A DNA stretch of 19,967 nt from positions 1 through 19,967 of the forward strand of contig JAHHQZ010000032.1 in the NCBI GenBank assembly GCA_020026075.1. The letters are read 5' to 3'. Positions 6,683-14,922 of the stretch are shown in pieces. Both the position numbers and the translations under genes were made by a program. Position 1 is the stretch's first letter, and every line of letters begins with the position of its first letter. The DNA comes from Actinobacillus sp. (lineage in GTDB: Bacteria; Pseudomonadota; Gammaproteobacteria; Enterobacterales; Pasteurellaceae). Below the pieces are notes generated by a model. That model was not told where the DNA came from, did not search any database, and saw only the letters and a program-made list of their open reading frames with translations.

Positions 6683-6851
6683 CCCTTATAAACCGCCCTT
6701 GCGACTGGGATTTTTTTAGGATTTTGGGGTTGTTTGAGCGTAGCGAGTTGCCCCAAAATCCGTAAAGAAAAAATCCCACCAAGCAAGGAAAAGCGGTTTA
6801 TCAGGGGGGTGTTTCTTTGGTTACTTTCTTTGCACAAGCAAAGAAAATAAC
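6683..6851 (-). other. Structured non-coding element, copy 2 (inverted)
   Basis: Read on the minus strand it has the plan of copy 1. First comes a hairpin (6851-6820) with outer stem GTTA/TAAC, one mismatch, inner stem TTTCTTTGC/GCAAAGAAA and loop TTGT. Then CAAAGAAACACCCCCC. Then a long hairpin spanning 6801-6688. Its paired arms are AAACCGC/GCGGTTT (6690-6696 with 6793-6799), CCTTGC/GCAAGG (6697-6702 with 6783-6788), TGGGATTTTTT/AAAAAATCCCA (6706-6716 with 6768-6778) and GGATTTTGGGG/CCCCAAAATCC (6719-6729 with 6751-6761). The apical loop contains CGCTACGCT in the minus-strand sense. The outer stem differs from copy 1 on both sides in a pairing-preserving way. No gene is supported. Confidence 0.6.
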
Positions 6852-6853
6852 GA

Positions 6854-6878
6854 ATAACGCCGTTGCAAACAGCGTTAT
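6854..6878. repeat. Small inverted repeat
   Basis: ATAACGC (6854-6860) and GCGTTAT (6872-6878) form a 7-bp stem with an 11-nt loop, directly beside structured element copy 2. It may be part of the same unit. Confidence 0.5.
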
Positions 6879-6928
6879 CAAAGATAGTGATTAAACCACC
6901 ACAAGGGGTAAGCCCCTCTGCTTTTAAT

Positions 6929-7017
6929 TCAATCAAAACAAAAACTTTGCGATCACGATCGCAAAACGAAAATAAAAGGCTGGAATTTTCATCAAAATTT
7001 TAACCAATATTCCAGCC
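6929..7017. repeat. Compound palindromic repeat, copy C
   Basis: This has the same order and orientation as copy B: the perfect palindrome TTTGCGATC-AC-GATCGCAAA, the spacer ACGAAAATAAAA, and the 40-bp palindrome at 6978-7017 with arms GGCTGGAAT and ATTCCAGCC. It ends about 65 bp before the start of the thioredoxin-like gene, so it forms the left side of that gene's promoter region. Confidence 0.85.
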
Positions 7018-7033
7018 TTTGTTATACACACTG

Positions 7034-7055
7034 TAAAGTTACTTTATGTTATAGT
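7034..7055 (+). promoter_or_regulatory. Possible promoter/operator of the thioredoxin-like gene
   Basis: TATAGT at 7050-7055 is a fair -10 box 27 nt before the ATG, but no good -35 lies at the usual distance. Just upstream is a perfect 13-bp palindrome, TAAAGT-T-ACTTTA (7034-7046), which would lie between the two promoter boxes and could be a protein site. This is a weak call. Confidence 0.3.
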
Positions 7056-7081
7056 TCGTGGATTCAAATAGGGAGTGATTG

Positions 7082-7582
7082 ATGAAAAAACTATTTTTGT
7101 ATGTTTGGAAATTAGGTAAATATTTGGTTTTGTTGGCGATTATTTTAACGGCTGTGGGGTGGTATCGTGCACCGAGTGAGCCTGCGGATCCGCAGTTGCA
7201 GTTAGTGGATCTCAATGGGCAGTTGTTAGATTTACAAAAAATGAGCAAAGAAAAACCGTTATTGGTTTATTTTTGGGGGAGTTGGTGTGGGGTTTGTGCA
7301 ATTACCAGCCCATCTGTGCAGAATTTGGTTGATGATGGCTATAACGTGGTAACCGTTGCCATTCAATCAGGCACGCCATTGCAGATTAAGCAATATTTGG
7401 CGAAAAAGGGCTACACTTTTACGACGATTAACGCTCCACAGGGGAAAATTTTTAAAGAATGGAATGGCTCGGTAACGCCGTCATTTATCATTTTGGATAA
7501 GGGGAAAATGAAACAAGGGCTATCTGGCATTCAGGCGACGTGGTCGTTGAAGTTGCGTTTATGGCTCAATCAGTTTTTATAA
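7082..7582 (+). CDS. Membrane-anchored thioredoxin-like protein disulfide oxidoreductase (ScsD/TlpA-like)
   Basis: This 166-residue protein begins with one membrane segment (about residues 13-27, LGKYLVLLAIILTAVGW), placing its thioredoxin domain in the periplasm. The active site is WCGVC with cysteines 69 and 72, and the cis-proline loop is VTPS with proline 133. The compact length and plan match TlpA/ScsD-type proteins, including a Haemophilus homologue that I recall as a thioredoxin family protein. The substrate is not known; cytochrome c maturation, copper tolerance or general disulfide exchange are possible. The ATG at 7082 is preceded by GGGAG at a 6-nt spacing, better than the in-frame TTG just before it. 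It converges on lpxD and shares a two-way terminator with it. Confidence 0.85.
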   Translation: MKKLFLYVWKLGKYLVLLAIILTAVGWYRAPSEPADPQLQLVDLNGQLLDLQKMSKEKPLLVYFWGSWCGVCAITSPSVQNLVDDGYNVVTVAIQSGTPLQIKQYLAKKGYTFTTINAPQGKIFKEWNGSVTPSFIILDKGKMKQGLSGIQATWSLKLRLWLNQFL

Positions 7583-7680
7583 TGTCTTCCTTTCGAGCCG
7601 CCATTTTTCCGACCAATATTCCAGCCTACGCTTATTTAAACTTTTCTAAAATGTGGTTTAAACGAGATTTAAACGGCAAA

Positions 7681-7708
7681 AAAAATGCGTCCATTGGGAC
7701 GCATTTTT
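7681..7708. terminator. Two-way terminator between the thioredoxin-like gene and lpxD
   Basis: AAAAATGCGTCC (7681-7692) and GGACGCATTTTT (7697-7708) form a perfect 12-bp stem with loop ATTG. The A and T ends let it work on both strands. It therefore ends both the + gene and the long minus-strand cluster. A one-arm copy of the repeat word (ATTCCAGCC, 7618-7626) lies just before it. Confidence 0.9.
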
Positions 7709-7729
7709 GATCTGTTTTTCTTTGGTTAG

Positions 7730-8758
7730 CTATTTTGGGGCAAACGCTTTTTCTAATTGGCGGAGGCGTTTGTGCATTGAGCTGATGTCCATTGTAAGTG
7801 TGGCGGTTTTACGCCATTCTTTGTTGGTTTGCAACGGTATGCCGGATGAGTAAACACCTGGTTTGGTGATTGGCCGCATTACCATACTCATTCCTGTAAT
7901 GTTCACTTGATCGCAAATTTCCATATGCCCGTTGATCACACTTGCGCCACCGATTAGGCAGTAGCGACCGACTTTGAGCGAACCTGCCATAATCACGCCG
8001 CCTGCGACGGCAGTGCCTGTGCCGATATGCACATTGTGGGCGATTTGACAGAGGTTATCGATGATAACGTTGTCTTCAATAACGGTATCATCTAAGGCAC
8101 CACGATCGATACAGGTACAAGCGCCAATTTCCACACGGTTACCGATGGTTACGCCACCTGTTTGCGGGATTTTCACCCATTGACCTTTATCGTTGGCATA
8201 GCCGAAACCATCGCTGCCGATGACGGTGTTGGCTTGAATTAAGCAGTGGCTGCCAATTTTGACGTTGTGGTAAATGCTAACGTGCGCCCACAGTTGGGTG
8301 TTGGCGCCGATTTGGCTGTTTTGACCAATAAAGCACCCCGCACCAATCACGGCGTTATCGCCAATTTTCACGCCACTTTCGATGACAACATTTGCGCCGA
8401 TGGCGACATTTTCACCAAGCTGTGCGTCAGGGGCGATCACAGCACTTGGGTGAATGCCTGTTGCGGCGGCTTTGGGTGTGTTGTCCATAAATTGAGCGAG
8501 TTTTGCGTAAGCAAGATAAGGATCCGCTGCGATGAGTAAATTTTGTTTTTCGTCACAAAAGGTTTCATCAGACGGATTTACCACTAAAATTCCAGCCTTG
8601 CTGGTTTTGAGTTGCTCACGGAATTTAGGATTGGAAATGAAGGTGAGTTCGTGCGGTGCTGCTCTATCTAGCGGTGCGATGCCATTAACCGCACAATCGG
8701 CGTTCCCCCGAAAAGGAACGCCGAGAAAGTCCGCTAATTGTTGTAGCGTGAATGTCAT
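7730..8758 (-). CDS. lpxD: UDP-3-O-acylglucosamine N-acyltransferase LpxD
   Basis: LpxD adds the second, N-linked hydroxyacyl chain from acyl-ACP to the lipid A precursor in the cytoplasm. The 342 residues match E. coli (341). An N-terminal uridine-binding part (about 1-95) is followed by a left-handed beta-helix of hexapeptide repeats (about 100-300; for example VAIGANVVIESGVKIGDNAV). The catalytic histidine lies in IAHNVHIGTG, near residue 240. A C-terminal helix closes the protein. The ATG overlaps the skp stop in TAATG, so translation is probably coupled. In E. coli fabZ-lpxA-lpxB follow; here a terminator follows. ATTCCAGCC occurs inside the gene (8589-8597). Confidence 0.97.
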   Translation of the reverse strand: MTFTLQQLADFLGVPFRGNADCAVNGIAPLDRAAPHELTFISNPKFREQLKTSKAGILVVNPSDETFCDEKQNLLIAADPYLAYAKLAQFMDNTPKAAATGIHPSAVIAPDAQLGENVAIGANVVIESGVKIGDNAVIGAGCFIGQNSQIGANTQLWAHVSIYHNVKIGSHCLIQANTVIGSDGFGYANDKGQWVKIPQTGGVTIGNRVEIGACTCIDRGALDDTVIEDNVIIDNLCQIAHNVHIGTGTAVAGGVIMAGSLKVGRYCLIGGASVINGHMEICDQVNITGMSMVMRPITKPGVYSSGIPLQTNKEWRKTATLTMDISSMHKRLRQLEKAFAPK

Positions 8759-9339
8759 TATTTAGCCTTTTTAGCTTTTTCTAACTGTTTAAGAACATCT
8801 TGGGTTAAGTCGCTTTTTTCTGGTACAACGACTGCCGCATTTTCAGCTAACACCATATCGATGTGTTTTGCTTTTGCCACTTCTTGTGTAGCTTTTTTGA
8901 TGCTATCAATTAAGCTCTTCACTGCTGTTTGTTCTGCTTGGTTGCGACCAGCGTTAAACGCCATTACTTTTTGTTGGAACGTTGCTTCGGCTTGTTGCAA
9001 TTCTTGGCCACTTTTTTTGTACCAAGTGTCTAATTCTTCTTGGTGTTTTTTCACTTGCGCTGGAGTTAATTTAGCTGCATCTTTTTCAAAAGCAGTTTTT
9101 TTCGCTTGTACTTCTTGTTGGAATGCTTGGATGCGTTTGCCTAATTCATCTTGTTCTTTTTTCAAGACCATTTCAGGCTGTTTAAGTTCATTTGCAACTT
9201 TTTCAAAGGTCGCCACACGTTCTGGGTGATTCATCATTAAGTATTGCATATTCACAACGCCAATATCCTGTGCCATTGCCGCAGAAGATGCTAAACCTAA
9301 ACCTAACGCTAATGCGCTTACTTTTAATAGTTTTTTCAT
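8758..9339 (-). CDS. skp: Periplasmic outer-membrane protein chaperone Skp (OmpH)
   Basis: Skp is a trimeric periplasmic chaperone that holds unfolded outer-membrane proteins on their way to the BAM complex. The 193-residue precursor has a clear signal peptide, MKKLLKVSALALGLGLASSA, with probable cleavage after AMA before QDIGVVN. The middle (about 50-150) is rich in lysine, glutamate, glutamine and alanine and should form the long helical arms. ATG at 9339 is preceded by AAGGAT. The gene lies between bamA, its functional partner, and lpxD. A large perfect inverted repeat in the 100-bp gap before it may adjust its expression relative to bamA. Confidence 0.95.
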   Translation of the reverse strand: MKKLLKVSALALGLGLASSAAMAQDIGVVNMQYLMMNHPERVATFEKVANELKQPEMVLKKEQDELGKRIQAFQQEVQAKKTAFEKDAAKLTPAQVKKHQEELDTWYKKSGQELQQAEATFQQKVMAFNAGRNQAEQTAVKSLIDSIKKATQEVAKAKHIDMVLAENAAVVVPEKSDLTQDVLKQLEKAKKAK

Positions 9340-9371
9340 AGGATGATCCTTAATTGTGTTTTAAAAATAGT

Positions 9372-9407
9372 GTCCATTTTGCCTATTATTTTCTTGGCAA
9401 AATGGAC
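9372..9407. promoter_or_regulatory. 12-bp perfect inverted repeat between bamA and skp
   Basis: GTCCATTTTGCC (9372-9383) and GGCAAAATGGAC (9396-9407) form a perfect stem with a 12-nt loop, 32 bp past the bamA stop and 32 bp before the skp ATG. On the minus strand ACTATTTTTAAAA follows, a weak T-rich tail. It could be a partial terminator, an RNA-stability hairpin or a protein site. Confidence 0.6.
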
Positions 9408-9439
9408 GTTCTTTTGACTCTTTCTCGGTAAAAAAGTTC

Positions 9440-11827
9440 CTAGAATGAGCCACCAACGTTAAATTGGAATTGTTCAATGTCATCGCCTTTGTATTTTTTT
9501 ATTGGTTTAGCATAAGAGAAACTTAATAAACCAATCGGCGAGAACCAGCTTAAACTCACACCTGCTGAGGCACGAATGCGTTTTGGATCGCCATCGTGAT
9601 CAGGTAATTGTCCAGGGAGTGGATTGTTTTTTTTCCAGTGGGAATCCCACACGCTAGCGGCGTCCACAAAAGCTGTCGTACGCAAATTTTGCTGGCTTTT
9701 ATCTGCCATAAATGGAATAGGGAAAATAAGCTCTGCGGTTGCCGTGGCCATTACGTTACCACCGATAACGTCGTTACTCGGTTTGGTAAAGGCTTTCGCA
9801 GTATTACATTGCGCAACATTGTCGCTACCACAATAAAGGGCTTTCGGACCGATACTGCCGTAAGAGAAACCACGTAAGCTACCGATACCACCAGCACTGT
9901 AAAGTCGGTAGAACGGTACACGTTTTCCACCAAAACTATTTGCGTAGTTACCGCTTAATTTACCGTGCAATACCCAGTGTTGATCACGATCGAGTGGGTA
10001 ATAAGTCTGCATATCAAGATCAACGGTATAATATTTGTTTTTGGAATTTGGCAACATTATACGCCCACCTAAGGTCATACTAGAACCGTCTGTTGGGAAG
10101 AATCCTCGATTTAGTGTATTGTAACGCCAGCCTAAGAACAGTGGGAAGTCGTTCGCTTTGAATGTCCAGCTGTCGTAGCCCATTGATTCTTTATATAACC
10201 AGCGATAATACTCTGGCGTAATGTCTTTTAAGTGGTTGGATACAAAACCTGCGCCGATGTAGTAGCTGTTATTTTCATTTACAGGGAAGCCCAGTTGTAC
10301 GTCAACACCAAAGCTTTTTTTAGAATAGCTGGCAACGTTGTCATTTTTTGAGTTGTCGTAGTCGTCATAGAAAATGTTACCGCCAAGACTTACGCCATCT
10401 TTGGTGAAGTAAGGTTCGGTATATCCAATATTTACATTATTGCCATCGTCGTTGTGCGAGCCGCCTAAGGTTAATGCCGCCCCTGTGCCTAGGAAGTTAT
10501 TTTGTTTAATAGCAGCGTTGTAGCTAAAACCACCATCCGTACCATAACCTACACCGAAGTTGATTTGACCTGTTAGACGTTCGTGAACTTTATAAACAAC
10601 ATCTACTTGGTCTGGCGTTCCTTCCACTGGTACGGTTACCGCATCAACGCTGTCGAAAAAGCCGGTTTGATCTAAACGACGTTTACCGAGTGCTACTTTG
10701 GTTGCAGATAACCACGCCCCTTCTTGCTGACGCATTTCTTGACGCAAGGTGCTATCCGCACTGATGGTGTTTCCTTCAAAACGAATTTCACGCACAGAAT
10801 AACGGTGACCTGCGTTCACGACGTAGGTGATTTCCATTGTGTGATTTTCTTTGTTGAATTTCGGTGCGATTTGCACTTGTGGTCGGTAGAAACCGTATTC
10901 ACCAAACACGGCGTTGATGTCATCACGTACTGCATTAATTTCGCTTTGGTGATAATCCTTACCTAAGGTAATGGCTTTTAGAGCAGGCTGGAATTTTTCT
11001 GGCGAAATGCCACCTAAATCCCCAACGATACGAGCGTTTGTTACGTCAAAACGCTGTCCTTCATCAATCACAATACTGAGATCCACCAAGGTTTTATCTT
11101 TATTAAACACTGGTTTCACATCCACTACGCGCATTAGCGGATAGCCTTTGTTGTGATAAAAAGTTTCTAAGGCTTGAATATGCTGTGGCATTTGTGCAGG
11201 GGCATATTTCCCGCCAAAAATGCGCCACCACGTTTGTGCGTGGAGATCCATTTCCGCCTCTAGATTGCTGGCACTAAATGCTTTATTACCTTCAATTTTT
11301 AAGGTTTCAATTTTAGTGGTGTCGCCTTTTTGAATATCAAAGAACAAATTTACTTTGTTGTCTGGCAAGCGAGTTTCTTTCGCCTCTACTTTAGCATTAG
11401 CGTAACCTGCACTTTGTAAGGCACCAAGCATTGCTTGACGCACTTCTTCCACGGCTTGTTTATTCAATACATTGCCTGCAACCAAGCCGATTTTATCTAA
11501 GTTATCCGTCACCTGTTGGCTTGGCAAAATGCCTTTTTCTTCACGGAAAGTTACACGGTTAATCACCAATGGAGGCTGTACGGTGAGAATTAAATTATTG
11601 CCAGAACGCACGGCTTGGCTTTGGTAACCTTGCTGATACAAGCGTGCCACTAAGCCTGACAATGTGTTCTCGTCAATACGATTGCCTGATTTAATTGGCA
11701 AATCTTTTAAAAATTGTGCTTTTTGCGCACCTTCAATGCCTTTTACTTCAATGTGTTTCACCACAAAAGGTGAAGCAACGGCAACGGATGAGCCTAAAAA
11801 TAGACTGGCTGCAAGAAGTTTTTTCAT
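9440..11827 (-). CDS. bamA: Outer-membrane assembly factor BamA (Omp85/D15)
   Basis: BamA is the central pore of the BAM complex, which inserts beta-barrel proteins into the outer membrane. The 795-residue precursor starts with the signal peptide MKKLLAASLFLGSSVAVA, followed by five POTRA domains (about 20-420; the first begins FVVKHIEVKGIEGAQ). The C-terminal 16-strand barrel carries the conserved loop-6 motif GSLRGF and ends in phenylalanine (FQFNVGGSF), the usual barrel signal. The start is ATG at 11827 with AAGGAA upstream; an in-frame TTG directly before it is less likely. It lies 19 bp after rseP. GGCTGGAAT occurs inside the gene at 10986-10994. Confidence 0.97.
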   Translation of the reverse strand: MKKLLAASLFLGSSVAVASPFVVKHIEVKGIEGAQKAQFLKDLPIKSGNRIDENTLSGLVARLYQQGYQSQAVRSGNNLILTVQPPLVINRVTFREEKGILPSQQVTDNLDKIGLVAGNVLNKQAVEEVRQAMLGALQSAGYANAKVEAKETRLPDNKVNLFFDIQKGDTTKIETLKIEGNKAFSASNLEAEMDLHAQTWWRIFGGKYAPAQMPQHIQALETFYHNKGYPLMRVVDVKPVFNKDKTLVDLSIVIDEGQRFDVTNARIVGDLGGISPEKFQPALKAITLGKDYHQSEINAVRDDINAVFGEYGFYRPQVQIAPKFNKENHTMEITYVVNAGHRYSVREIRFEGNTISADSTLRQEMRQQEGAWLSATKVALGKRRLDQTGFFDSVDAVTVPVEGTPDQVDVVYKVHERLTGQINFGVGYGTDGGFSYNAAIKQNNFLGTGAALTLGGSHNDDGNNVNIGYTEPYFTKDGVSLGGNIFYDDYDNSKNDNVASYSKKSFGVDVQLGFPVNENNSYYIGAGFVSNHLKDITPEYYRWLYKESMGYDSWTFKANDFPLFLGWRYNTLNRGFFPTDGSSMTLGGRIMLPNSKNKYYTVDLDMQTYYPLDRDQHWVLHGKLSGNYANSFGGKRVPFYRLYSAGGIGSLRGFSYGSIGPKALYCGSDNVAQCNTAKAFTKPSNDVIGGNVMATATAELIFPIPFMADKSQQNLRTTAFVDAASVWDSHWKKNNPLPGQLPDHDGDPKRIRASAGVSLSWFSPIGLLSFSYAKPIKKYKGDDIEQFQFNVGGSF

Positions 11828-11846
11828 CAATAAAATTCCTTATAAA

Positions 11847-13217
11847 TTATAAGCGTAAAAAATCATTAAACAGGGCAAAGGCCGTCAATACGAGTAATGC
11901 AATAACGCCAATGTGGTACGCACTGTCTTGTGTTTTTTGGGACAAAGGTTTGCCTTTAATCGCTTCCGCCCCTAAAAAGAGTAAATGTCCGCCATCAAGT
12001 ACTGGCAGTGGTAATAAATTCATCACGCCGAGATTAACACTAATTAGCCCCAAGAAACTCAAAAATGCGACGAGTCCAAGCTGAGCCGTTGTGCCAGCGC
12101 CTTTGGCGATACTAATCGGACCGCTTAGATTATCCACAGATAAACTGCCCGTCAAAAGTTTTTTTATCACCCCTAAAGTTACGCCAGCTTCAAGCCACAT
12201 TTTATCCCAGCCTTTTAGCAGTGCGTCCCATAAACCATACTGCACCTGCTGTATAAACTGGCTTGGCAACGGTTCAATTTCAGGGGCTATGCCAATGTGA
12301 TACTGCCCCTTCGCATTTTTCTGTGGCGTGATTTGGCGTTCAAAATGCTGTGAACCACGAGCTACTTCTAAGGTAAAAGGTTTGCCACCTCTGGATAATG
12401 CCACCAGCGTTTGCCAAGTTAAGGCTTTGCCATTGGCTTTTAGCAGTTTATCGCCCTGCATAAGCCCAGCCTGTGCAGCGGGTGAATTTGGCGTAACCTT
12501 GGACACCTCCATTTGAATTTTAGTTCGTAACGCCCCAATGCCAAGACTGCCGAAAGCACTTTGAGTTTGCGGATCAAAATGCCATTGATGCAAATCCAAC
12601 TCATAATTTCGTGTGGGTGCAGTATTCGGTAGGCCGGAATATTTCGCTAAATTTTGATCATAGGCGAGCGGTTTTATAGTCAATATTGCGTGATCTTGCC
12701 CCACTTTGTTAGCAAGCAACAGGTTCACGGTAAACCAGTCCTGCACCTGTTCGCCATCAACGGCAACAATTTGGCTATGGGCTGGCAAATGCGCTTGTGC
12801 GGCGATGGAATCTTGACGCACGCTGTCGATAACTGGGGTTACCGTGCTAACGCCCATCATAAAAATCGCCGTATACAGCAAAGCCGCAAGTAGGAAATTC
12901 GCCACAGGACCTGCACTCACAATAGCTGCTCGTTGCCATAATGGACGGTTATTAAACGCTTGGCTGCGTAGGTTTTCTGGCACTGGCTCGTTGCGTTCAT
13001 CTAGCATTTTGACATAGCCGCCTAAGGGAATGGCGGATAGCACAAATTCGGTGCCGTTTTTGGCACGGCGTGAAAATAACACTTTGCCAAAACCGACAGA
13101 GAAACGTTCAATTTTCACCCCACAACGGCGAGCAACCCAATAATGCCCAAATTCGTGTACGGTGACTAAAACGCTAATGGCGACAATAAAGGAAACTAAC
13201 GACCAGAGCCAAGACAC
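11847..13217 (-). CDS. rseP: Site-2 zinc protease RseP
   Basis: RseP is an inner-membrane protease that cuts anti-sigma factor RseA after DegS and also clears signal peptides. The 456 residues compare with about 450 in E. coli. The zinc site HEFGH is at residues 21-25 in the first membrane segment. Two PDZ-like regions lie about 110-290, and the second zinc motif NLLPLPVLDGGH comes near the C-terminus. The start is a GTG at 13217, with AGGA 7 nt upstream overlapping the cdsA stop codon. That arrangement, with a 9-bp gap, suggests coupling to cdsA. GGCCGGAAT, a variant of the repeat word, lies at 12632-12640. Confidence 0.95.
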   Translation of the reverse strand: MSWLWSLVSFIVAISVLVTVHEFGHYWVARRCGVKIERFSVGFGKVLFSRRAKNGTEFVLSAIPLGGYVKMLDERNEPVPENLRSQAFNNRPLWQRAAIVSAGPVANFLLAALLYTAIFMMGVSTVTPVIDSVRQDSIAAQAHLPAHSQIVAVDGEQVQDWFTVNLLLANKVGQDHAILTIKPLAYDQNLAKYSGLPNTAPTRNYELDLHQWHFDPQTQSAFGSLGIGALRTKIQMEVSKVTPNSPAAQAGLMQGDKLLKANGKALTWQTLVALSRGGKPFTLEVARGSQHFERQITPQKNAKGQYHIGIAPEIEPLPSQFIQQVQYGLWDALLKGWDKMWLEAGVTLGVIKKLLTGSLSVDNLSGPISIAKGAGTTAQLGLVAFLSFLGLISVNLGVMNLLPLPVLDGGHLLFLGAEAIKGKPLSQKTQDSAYHIGVIALLVLTAFALFNDFLRL

Positions 13218-13226
13218 GATAACGTC

Positions 13227-14090
13227 CTATAATACGTAAAAATAGAAAAAGGCAAAAAATGGCACGCCAGCGGCAAGGCTGTCAATGCGATCCAACACGC
13301 CGCCGTGACCTGGAATTAACTGGCTGCTGTCTTTAATGCCAGTTTCTCGTTTGAACATACTTTCCGTTAAGTCGCCCAAAATAGACACGGCAACGGTTGC
13401 CACAGAAAGCACAATGAACGCTTGCATTGGCACATTAAAGTTATTACCTGCGACAAATTTCAAGAATAAAAATGCCAATACACCAGCGGCAACTAAGCCG
13501 CCCAAAACGCCTTCCCACGTTTTACCTGGCGACACTTTCGGGGCGAGTTTGTGTTTGCCAAAGGCTCGCCCTGCAAAATACGCCCCAGAATCCGCTGCCC
13601 ACACGAGAATAAACACATAGGAAAGCAACACAATGCCGTGCATTGGTGCTGTCACATAGTTGGTTAAACGAAGTTTTAAAATGGCAATTAAGAAAGGTAG
13701 TAGGGTGCAAGCACCAAAGACGAATTGTAAAAATGTGGATTTCGCCCACAGTTTGGCGGATTTAGGAAAACTCACCACAAGAACCAGTGCCACTGCCCAC
13801 CAAATGACGCTCACCAATAAAGCAGGCTGGGCGTAGCTGTCAAATACTCGGCCTGCGTTGAGATCGCTAGCACTACTGTAAAGCCACACAAATAAGAAAC
13901 AGGCAAACAAGCCTGCCACAAACATTCGCCAAAATTTTTTCGTAACGCCAGCAAATTGCGTCCATTCCCACACAGCGAGGGTTACCGCCGTGCCTGCGGT
14001 TAAGGCAAAATAAAAAGGATTAAACCAAAAAAGTGCCGCAAAAATAACGGCGATCAATACCAGTGCGGATAAAATTCGATCTTTAAGCAC
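13227..14090 (-). CDS. cdsA: Phosphatidate cytidylyltransferase CdsA
   Basis: CdsA makes CDP-diacylglycerol from phosphatidic acid and CTP, the branch point of phospholipid synthesis, in the inner membrane. The 287 residues match E. coli (285). About eight membrane segments are visible. The family signature runs SMFKRETGIKDSS then PGHGGVLDRIDSL near residues 235-270, with the conserved lysine-aspartate and the DRxD metal site. The start is GTG at 14090 with a strong AGGAG just upstream. It lies 21 bp after uppS, so both are in one transcript. Confidence 0.95.
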   Translation of the reverse strand: MLKDRILSALVLIAVIFAALFWFNPFYFALTAGTAVTLAVWEWTQFAGVTKKFWRMFVAGLFACFLFVWLYSSASDLNAGRVFDSYAQPALLVSVIWWAVALVLVVSFPKSAKLWAKSTFLQFVFGACTLLPFLIAILKLRLTNYVTAPMHGIVLLSYVFILVWAADSGAYFAGRAFGKHKLAPKVSPGKTWEGVLGGLVAAGVLAFLFLKFVAGNNFNVPMQAFIVLSVATVAVSILGDLTESMFKRETGIKDSSQLIPGHGGVLDRIDSLAAGVPFFAFFYFYVL

Positions 14091-14111
14091 AGAAACTCCT
14101 TGATGGATAAA

Positions 14112-14849
14112 TCAACCGCCAAATCGGCGATTGCGTCGTTGAAAACTATCAATGGCCTGCTGGAAAATATTTTCGTTAAAGTCAGGCCATAATATTTGCG
14201 TAAAAAATAGCTCTGCATAGGCGATTTGCCATAGCAGAAAATTACTGATGCGCTGTTCACCACTGGTGCGAATCACAAGATCCACAGGCGGTTCATTTTC
14301 AGTGCTTAACCATTGCTGAAAGGTGTTTTCATCAAGGTTATGTAGCGCATCTTCGCTAATTTCCCCCTTTGCGTGGGCGTTGGCTAAGCGTTTGGCAGCT
14401 TGCAGAATATCCCAACGGCCGCCGTAATTAGCGGCAATGTTTAAGGTTAAAGCCGTATTATTGGCGGTTAATTTTTCTACTTCTGCCATTTTTTGTTGCA
14501 AACTGTCGCTAAATTGGTTGCGATCACCGATGATTTTCAGGCGAATGTTGTTTTTATGCAGCCTTGCACTTTCTTTTTTCAATGCCTGCATAAATAACGC
14601 CATCAAGGCAGAAACTTCTTTTTCTGGGCGGCGCCAATTTTCACTGCTAAACGCATAAAGGGTTAAATAGGGAATATGATGTTCACGTGCATAAGCCACC
14701 GCACGGCGCACCGCTTGCACGCCGTTGCGATGCCCAAACACACGCAAACGCCCCTTTTCTTTCGCCCAGCGACCATTGCCGTCCATAATAATTGCCACGT
14801 GGCGGGGCATTGAGTGCGTTTCGTTTTCTGAAAATAATTTATTTTGCAT
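14112..14849 (-). CDS. uppS: Undecaprenyl diphosphate synthase UppS (IspU)
   Basis: UppS builds the C55 undecaprenyl diphosphate carrier from farnesyl and isopentenyl diphosphates for peptidoglycan and O-antigen synthesis. The 245 residues fit the cis-prenyltransferase family. IIMDGNGRWAK holds the catalytic aspartate (D23). GHRNG, FSSENWRRP, the diphosphate-binding RTSGEQRISNFLLWQ and the late AELFF...WPDF motif are all present. ATG at 14849 has GGA at a fair distance; the internal methionine of MPRHVAII lacks any RBS. It is the gene after dxr, which supplies its isoprenoid precursors. The 73-bp gap to dxr shows no clear terminator or promoter. Confidence 0.95.
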   Translation of the reverse strand: MQNKLFSENETHSMPRHVAIIMDGNGRWAKEKGRLRVFGHRNGVQAVRRAVAYAREHHIPYLTLYAFSSENWRRPEKEVSALMALFMQALKKESARLHKNNIRLKIIGDRNQFSDSLQQKMAEVEKLTANNTALTLNIAANYGGRWDILQAAKRLANAHAKGEISEDALHNLDENTFQQWLSTENEPPVDLVIRTSGEQRISNFLLWQIAYAELFFTQILWPDFNENIFQQAIDSFQRRNRRFGG

Positions 14850-14922
14850 TAAAAAATCCAGTCAATTTAAGGACACTAAATATACCACAAGCACCCTAGC
14901 ATAAAAATGCGAAGTCATTATT

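Noticed and set aside
6199..6936. Several open frames of 64-112 codons in the 6.2-6.9 kb block
   Set aside because: They run through inverted repeats and palindromes, lack convincing ribosome sites and have low-complexity or repeat-derived products. The structure of the DNA explains them better than coding.
6177..7017. CRISPR array from the repeated units
   Set aside because: Only three copies, mixed orientation, unequal and repeat-filled spacers of over 300 bp, and no cas genes.
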